Origin: DATGZX01 sp035296965
GTDB taxonomy: Bacteria; Planctomycetota; Planctomycetia; Gemmatales; Gemmataceae
NCBI GenBank assembly: GCA_035296965.1
Contig: DATGZX010000067.1
Coordinates: 1 to 17,691, forward strand
DNA: 17,691 nt
Direction of reading: 5' to 3'
The notes below the pieces were generated by a model. The model was not told the origin of the DNA. It saw only the letters and a program-made list of their open reading frames with translations, and did no database searches. Positions 13,918 through 17,691 of this stretch are shown here, piece after piece. Within the stretch, counting starts at the first letter, position 1; each line of letters starts with the position of its first letter. The translations under genes were made by a program, and so were the position numbers.

Positions 13918-14104
13918 GTGAAAACCGAGCGGGACTACGGCCTGCGTTTGAATGCCATTACGCCTTTCCCGAACGACACTGGCGGTGGGCTGCACATCCT
14001 CCTCGTGGATGACGACCCAAGACACGGCGGAAAGCACGGCCATTTTGCTCCGTTGTTACGGCCACCGTGTCCAGGTCGCTTCTGACGGGCCTTCTGTGTG
14101 CCAA
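13918..14104 (+). pseudogene. Response-regulator receiver domain, start intact, +1 frameshift, truncated
   Basis: From a GTG at 13918 (GAGAGGA 4 nt upstream) the frame gives MKTERDYGLRLNAITPF, then GGLHILLVDDDP, the first strand and acidic pocket of a receiver domain. The sense then shifts to the next frame at about 14020: DTAESTAILLRCYGHRVQV and ASDGPSV. Dropping one A from the CCAAGAC at 14017-14023 gives a seamless VDDDPDTAESTAILL. The domain then stops before strand 3, so the phospho-accepting Asp, switch Thr and Lys are absent, and the text runs into a DUF2294-like tail. The result cannot receive a phosphate. Confidence 0.78.
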
Positions 14105-14296
14105 GCCGACTTGTTGCGGCAGGAGATCAAGAGAATCACGGGGATGGAAGTGCGCGAGGCGACTGCGGAAATCGAACCGGCCAGCGGCGCCGTCGTGCAG
14201 GCGTTCACGACCGGCACCGTGGTGCAAGTCTTCCTGCTCAACGGCCGCGCTCCTACGGAAGCATGGAGCGGGACTAGGCCGGGCAATGAGTCATGA
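14105..14296 (+). pseudogene. C-terminal piece of a DUF2294-like protein fused to receiver remnant
   Basis: In the same frame as the second half of the receiver relic, DLLRQEIKRITGMEVREAT and GAVVQAFTTGTVVQVFLLNG are followed by RAPTEAWSG and a TGA at 14294-14296. The pattern (R-x-x-I-E/K-x-x-TG-x-x-V, then acidic strand and V-x-V-F-L-L) is like the end of DUF2294 proteins, small proteins of about 110-150 residues with unknown role. The N-terminal half of that domain is missing. The joint falls near 14104 and looks like a deletion that removed the end of one gene and the front of the next. Confidence 0.55.
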
Positions 14297-14415
14297 GATC
14301 GGAGCTTCCACCATGTTGGTCGAATCGGGGAACGGCCAGAAATCCGTTTACGCGGAGGAGTCTCCCGCGTGGAACGAACTCGGCCAGATCCTCTTTGTGT
14401 TAAGGAGTGAGGCAG

Positions 14416-14703
14416 ATGACCGTCGCTACCCTTCTCAGCTGGATGATTTGTGGCTTGATCGTAGGGATGATTGCACGGGTCCTGGTCCCAGGTCGGCGGA
14501 GCATGAGCCTGCTCCTAACGATGGTACTGGGCATCGTAGGGGCCGTCGTGGGCGGCTTCCTTTACTCGTTCGTCGAGGCTGCGTCGCCTGAACCTTTCTC
14601 TCTTTCCGGCAATGCCTGGCACGGCTGGATTGTAGCGATCCTCGGGGGCGCGCTCGTCCTCTGGGTCTATGTTGCCCTTCATCCCCGGAAGTGGTGGCAG
14701 TAA
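14416..14703 (+). CDS. GlsB/YeaQ/YmgE-family small membrane protein, 95 aa
   Basis: Three membrane segments are visible: residues about 5-25 (LLSWMICGLIVGMIARVLVP), 33-53 (LLLTMVLGIVGAVVGGFLYS) and 70-90 (GWIVAILGGALVLWVYVAL). The Gly-rich spacing GLIVGMIA ... GIVGAVVGG, with the polar loop PGRRSMS between helices one and two, is the hallmark of the 'transglycosylase-associated' GlsB/YeaQ/YmgE family, found in the cytoplasmic membrane and often induced by stress. Length 80-100 is usual. I prefer the ATG at 14416, with AAGGAG 8 nt upstream, to a GTG three codons earlier. Citrate synthase starts 125 bases downstream in the same direction and may share the transcript. The name is from family resemblance; the molecular role is not known. 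Confidence 0.88.
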   Translation: MTVATLLSWMICGLIVGMIARVLVPGRRSMSLLLTMVLGIVGAVVGGFLYSFVEAASPEPFSLSGNAWHGWIVAILGGALVLWVYVALHPRKWWQ

Positions 14704-14828
14704 CTCCATTGCCCGATCCGTGATTGGCGCCTAAGCGCGCCCAGCCCGGAATTCAACACGGTGCCACCGGAAGAGGCCACCGGCTTCTTGCGCGAGGTGA
14801 CCGAAGGCGCGGGGGGAGGAATTCAACC

Positions 14829-16118
14829 ATGAACACAGAGACCTTGACTATCAGCGACAACCGTACAGGAAAGAAGTACGAGATTCCTATTTGGCAAGGG
14901 ACCATCCGGGCCATGGACTTGCGACAAATCAAGACATCGGACGAGGACTTTGGCCTGATGACTTATGACCCGGGTTTCACAAACACGGCTTCCTGCAAGA
15001 GCCACATTACAATGCTTGATGGGGAAAGGGGGGTTCTCTGGTATCGTGGCTACCCCATCGAGCAGTTGGCCGAACAGAGCACGTTTCTGGAGACCGCCTA
15101 TCTCATCCTGCACGGCGAACTGCCCACCAAATCCCAACTCGATGCATGGATCAGGAGCATTACTCATCACACTCTGCTTCACGAGAACACCAAGAAGTTC
15201 ATCGACGGGTTCCATTATGACGCCCATCCGATGGGCATACTGGTGAGCACGGTAGCCGGCCTCTCGACCTTCTATCCCGATGCCAAAGACATACACAATT
15301 CGGAATCGCGGCAGGTGCAGACCTATCGGCTGATCGCGAAGATGCCGACTATCGCGGCCTTCGCCTACCGGCACAGTCTGGGCATGCCCTACGCGTACCC
15401 GGACAACGATTTGACTTACACCGGGAACTTCCTGAACATGCTCTTCAAGGCTACCGAGTTAAAGTACACGCCGAACCCTGTGCTGGAGCGGGCACTGGAC
15501 GTGCTGTTCATTTTGCACGCCGACCATGAACAGAATTGCAGTGCCAATACCATGCGAAGCGTGGGCAGCTCCTACGCGGATCCGTTCTGCGCCACTGCGG
15601 CCGCCGCTGCTGCGTTGTACGGACCGTTACATGGCGGTGCCAATGAGGCGGTGCTGCGCATGCTCAACCAAATCGGGTCGAAAGACAATGTGCCCCAATT
15701 CATTGCCCGCGTGAAGGCCGGCGAAGGCCGGCTGATGGGTTTTGGCCACCGCGTGTACAAGAACTACGATCCCCGCGCCCGCATTATCAAGCAGATCGCC
15801 GATCAAGTGTTCGAGGTCACCGGCCGAAATCCGCTGCTGAACATCGCTTTGGAATTGGAACGGATCGCGCTGGAGGACGACTACTTTGTCTCTCGGCGAT
15901 TGTACCCCAACGTCGATTTTTATTCGGGGATCATCTACCAAGCGATGGGGTTCCCGGTACCGATATTCCCGGTGTTGTTTGCCATTCCGCGAACGGCCGG
16001 TTGGATCGCGCAGTGGGAGGAAATGCTGCTGGATAAAGACCAGAAGATCGCTCGACCTCGCCAGGTCTATCGGGGGGAGACCCGACGGAACTACGTGCCC
16101 CTCGCGGCGCGGGGATAA
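14829..16118 (+). CDS. gltA: Citrate synthase (type II), 429 aa
   Basis: It condenses acetyl-CoA with oxaloacetate to citrate, the entry step of the TCA cycle. All signature parts are present: the N-terminal strand region (TISDNRTGKKYEIPI), DPGFTNTASCKSHITMLDG, YRGYPIEQLAEQSTFLE, HADHEQNCS, GPLHGGANEAV with catalytic His268, MGFGHRVYKNYDPRA with His307, and PNVDFYSGI with Asp363. These residues line up with H264/H305/D362 of the E. coli enzyme, and the length is that of the hexameric, NADH-controlled type. The ATG at 14829 follows GGGAGGA at short distance. An upstream ATG in frame (14724) adds a sequence without family resemblance. A short frame reading EEATGFLREVTEGAGGG ends with a TGA that overlaps the start as ATGA, perhaps by chance. 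All catalytic residues are intact. Confidence 0.98.
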   Translation: MNTETLTISDNRTGKKYEIPIWQGTIRAMDLRQIKTSDEDFGLMTYDPGFTNTASCKSHITMLDGERGVLWYRGYPIEQLAEQSTFLETAYLILHGELPTKSQLDAWIRSITHHTLLHENTKKFIDGFHYDAHPMGILVSTVAGLSTFYPDAKDIHNSESRQVQTYRLIAKMPTIAAFAYRHSLGMPYAYPDNDLTYTGNFLNMLFKATELKYTPNPVLERALDVLFILHADHEQNCSANTMRSVGSSYADPFCATAAAAAALYGPLHGGANEAVLRMLNQIGSKDNVPQFIARVKAGEGRLMGFGHRVYKNYDPRARIIKQIADQVFEVTGRNPLLNIALELERIALEDDYFVSRRLYPNVDFYSGIIYQAMGFPVPIFPVLFAIPRTAGWIAQWEEMLLDKDQKIARPRQVYRGETRRNYVPLAARG

Positions 16119-16146
16119 CGACCTCCACTGTTAATCCAAGGAGCTT

Positions 16147-16169
16147 CATTCTCCTAGAGAAAGAGAATG
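16147..16169. repeat. 7-bp perfect inverted repeat after citrate synthase
   Basis: CATTCTC, nine-base loop, GAGAATG, 28 bases after the gltA stop. No T-run, so not a standard terminator. Confidence 0.35.
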
Positions 16170-16222
16170 CCGTTATTTGACGAAAGCTGCTGCCCGAAGG
16201 CTGCGATGGGCAAGAAGCTCCC

Positions 16223-16432
16223 TTGGCTCACGCCAAGGTTCTGGGCGAGAACGGCGAGCCGATGAACTGCCAGGAGATGATCAAGGCGATGTCGGACAAG
16301 GGGTACTGGAAATCCCCGGGCGGGCTGACACCGCACGCGACTCTCTATTCCGCGATCATCAGGGAGATGAAAGCAAAGGGGAAGGAGGCCCGGTTCAAGA
16401 AGGCGGATCGAGGGAAGTTTAGCCTAACGTAG
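16223..16432 (+). pseudogene. HARE-HTH-type winged-helix protein, front end lost by frameshift
   Basis: The 69-residue frame has AHAKVLGENGEPMNCQEMI, KAMSDKGYWKSPGGLTPHAT and LYSAIIREMKAKGKEARFKK, then RGKFSLT. This is the HARE-HTH layout: a winged-helix fold known from RNA polymerase delta subunits and from small planctomycete proteins, thought to bind DNA or chromatin-like complexes. The only start in frame is a TTG at 16223 without ribosome site, and the first helix would begin mid-way. A second frame just upstream (from ATG 16168, MPLFDESCCPKAAMGKK) reads like its lost N-terminus, so a one-base shift near 16215-16222 is likely. It ends with a good terminator, so the end of the gene is intact. 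A short working protein is not excluded. Confidence 0.65.
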
Positions 16433-16463
16433 GCTCGCCTAGACAAAACCCGGCTCGCCCACA

Positions 16464-16490
16464 AGGCCCCGCAATTGGCGGGGTCTTTCT
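16464..16490 (+). terminator. Rho-independent terminator
   Basis: CCCCGC (16467-16472), loop AATTG, GCGGGG (16478-16483), then TCTTTCT. Six GC pairs and a T-rich tail, 31 bases after the HARE-HTH stop, on the same strand. Confidence 0.8.
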
Positions 16491-16586
16491 CGTTGGCGTT
16501 CTGGCCAACCGGGGCGCGTCGAACGCAACGTGGGCGAACGTGAGCGATTCTTGGGCCAGCGCACGCGGACCAAGCTGCAGTTAGGT

Positions 16587-16721
16587 TTAACGCACCGCTC
16601 GGAAGTGGAACGGCGCCCGCCCCCGCTTGATGGCTACTTCCGCGAAGCCTGCCGCCTCCAACCGCTGCCCGAACGTGTCGGGACCAATGGGCATGTACGT
16701 GGCGCGCAGATGGATGACCTG
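16587..16721 (-). pseudogene. C-terminal tail of a class I SAM methyltransferase
   Basis: The minus-strand frame ends HLRATYMPIGPDTFGQRL, EAAGFAEVAIKRGRAPFHF, RAVR and TAA. The '(Y)MPI-x-P-(D/E)TF-x-x-RL-x-AAGF-x-(D/E)V' text is the usual last helix and strand of small SAM-dependent methyltransferases. About 40 residues remain; the SAM-binding motif (GxGxG) and the middle are nowhere upstream in any frame, and the frame loses sense beyond 16721. A severed gene end. Confidence 0.6.
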
Positions 16722-16868
16722 CAGCGCGAGTCGGCTCGCGTTTATAGGCAAGACTGAGCGGTACGGTGTCGGGTCCGAGAGGATCTTTCTCACTCTGCTG
16801 TACAATATCATGGTCGAGACGGCCGGAGTAATCATCTGGCTAGGCTCGCTTGGCCTCGCTCGGTTCAG

Positions 16869-16914
16869 ACTCACCCGCTGCCGAGACAGCCCACCGACTC
16901 GCCAGCGGGTGAGT
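16869..16914. repeat. 12-bp perfect inverted repeat with 22-nt loop
   Basis: ACTCACCCGCTG (16869-16880) and CAGCGGGTGAGT (16903-16914). It lies between the methyltransferase relic and the 107-aa gene, about 95 bases before that gene's ATG. Could be a leader hairpin, a transcript end for the relic, or the end of a small mobile element. Confidence 0.6.
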
Positions 16915-17009
16915 AATGTGCCTGCTTCAATCCTCTGCCGCGGATACGCGTTCCCCGAACTAGAAGCCAGTGGCGCGCGCTGCGGCTCTTCCAGTAAGGA
17001 CGTTTCCCC

Positions 17010-17333
17010 ATGGACGTGAGTTACACCTGCGATAAGCTCCGCACCGCCGTTTTCAGCTTGTCACACGGAAAGCGCCCCCTTCGCGAGAAGATTGGAGACG
17101 CATTCTACCTTAGCGGCATGACGGGGTTAGGCTTGCGCCCGGACAAATTCTTGCCTGGCGACCTTCTTCCCAAGTTCAATGCCATCCGCAATGCGTTCTC
17201 TAGAGCAAAGCCCGTTGGCAAAGAGGGGAAGGCTGCCGCAACCCTCCGACTAATGACCGATGCGGAAGCCGACAGCATCGCTAAGATGATTCGGGACCTT
17301 GAACAATCAGCTCTGCAAATGAACGGACAGTAA
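17010..17333 (+). CDS. Hypothetical protein, 107 aa
   Basis: I do not recognise this protein. It starts MDVSYTCDKLRTAVFSLSHG, has a hydrophobic stretch DAFYLSGMTGLGL, a basic middle (AIRNAFSRAKPVGKEG) and two likely helices at the end (LMTDAEADSIAKMIRDLEQS). It is soluble-looking, with no signal peptide or membrane helix, and mostly helical. TAAGGA lies 9 nt before the ATG. Base use is less GC-rich than in the neighbours to the left, which may point to a different origin. No gene follows it closely; the two tiny ORFs downstream begin 148 bases later. Existence as a gene is likely from the ribosome site and its normal amino-acid mix; the function cannot be stated. Confidence 0.65.
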   Translation: MDVSYTCDKLRTAVFSLSHGKRPLREKIGDAFYLSGMTGLGLRPDKFLPGDLLPKFNAIRNAFSRAKPVGKEGKAAATLRLMTDAEADSIAKMIRDLEQSALQMNGQ

Positions 17334-17480
17334 CAGGGAGCGCCTGGCGTGTCTGAGACGCGAATCGTCGAGCTGGATTCTGGTCCCTGCCGCGGTAGCC
17401 TGCCGTCTATTAGGGATGACTGTTGTTGATTCCAAGACTGGCGCAGATTGCACTCGGGTCGGGAACCGAAAGACCGCCTC

Positions 17481-17561
17481 ATGAAAGTCCGCAACACTGC
17501 CACTGGCGAACTGTACGATGCCGCGCTGGTGACCGAATCAGACGGCCCGTCCCTGGACTGA
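17481..17561 (+). CDS. Tiny ORF, 26 aa
   Basis: MKVRNTATGELYDAALVTES plus six residues to a TGA that overlaps the next ATG as TGATG. The text looks like the start of a beta-strand protein that has been cut short. No strong ribosome site. Low support. Confidence 0.25.
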   Translation: MKVRNTATGELYDAALVTESDGPSLD

Positions 17562-17691
17562 TGAAAGCCATTGACGGTTTTGACGTTTTGGGCTTGCTCG
17601 TTTTCTTCGGTTTTGTTGCGCTGGCGGACTGGAGGTCCACGCCCAAGGCATGCAAACGGAGTTGCGCATGGATGCATCAAACGTTGAAGAA
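17561..17691 (+). CDS. Possible small membrane protein, runs off window
   Basis: The ATG overlaps the stop of the 26-codon ORF, and the frame is open to the window edge (43 codons). MKAIDGFDVLGLLVFFGFVA then LADWRS suggests one membrane helix at residues about 8-23. It could be the start of a longer gene. No ribosome site other than translational coupling. Confidence 0.25.
   Translation, partial: MKAIDGFDVLGLLVFFGFVALADWRSTPKACKRSCAWMHQTLK

Noticed and set aside
14724..14828. Longer N-terminus for citrate synthase
   Set aside because: The 35 added residues (Arg/Gly-rich) do not belong to the family, while 14829 has a strong ribosome site and the expected N-terminus.

Overview
The window is GC-rich bacterial DNA. 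It most resembles an accessory stretch of a planctomycete chromosome (Gemmata/Pirellula-like). This rests on remembered family resemblance and on the mix of genes (YtcJ-like amidohydrolase, PAF-AH-like SGNH esterase, long flotillin-like SPFH protein, triple-BON protein, c'-type cytochrome, Mut7-C protein, HARE-HTH), not on a marker gene. No rRNA, tRNA, CRISPR array, integrase or complete transposase was seen.

Layout. 1-1006 (-): 5' part of a secreted amidohydrolase running off the left edge. 1110-1385 (+): a relic of the C-terminal end of a phage terminase large subunit. 1854-2699 (-): a secreted SGNH/GDSL hydrolase. 3152-4633 (+): a 493-residue protein with a likely PD-(D/E)XK nuclease core. 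4634-6824: a gene graveyard with a dispersed GC-rich repeat, a small gene broken by a frameshift and an in-frame TGA, a beheaded response regulator, and an opposing remnant of an unrecognised protein. 6825-11661 (+): the best-preserved block, with a 668-aa SPFH protein, a triple-BON protein, a c'-type cytochrome, a slipin lacking its N-terminus and a Mth938-like protein. A ~52-bp repeat lies on each side of the BON gene. 12032-13053 (-): a Mut7-C/zinc-ribbon protein and a 75-aa protein. 13240-14296: two more damaged response regulators, the second joined to a DUF2294-like tail. 14416-16118 (+): GlsB/YeaQ-type membrane protein and citrate synthase GltA. 16223-17691: truncated HARE-HTH protein with a good terminator, a methyltransferase tail, a 12-bp inverted repeat, an unrecognised 107-aa gene and two tiny ORFs at the right edge.

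How it may work together. The intact genes of the centre (SPFH, BON, c'-type cytochrome, GlsB, citrate synthase) look like a membrane-stress/respiration set. Sigma-54-type -24/-12 sequences lie in the right place and orientation before the cytochrome gene, the 75-aa gene and a response-regulator relic, so the set may once have been a signal-controlled regulon whose regulators have decayed. At least seven broken or partial genes in under 18 kb suggest a region of repeated insertion, duplication and decay. Every functional call here comes from reading motifs, without any database search.
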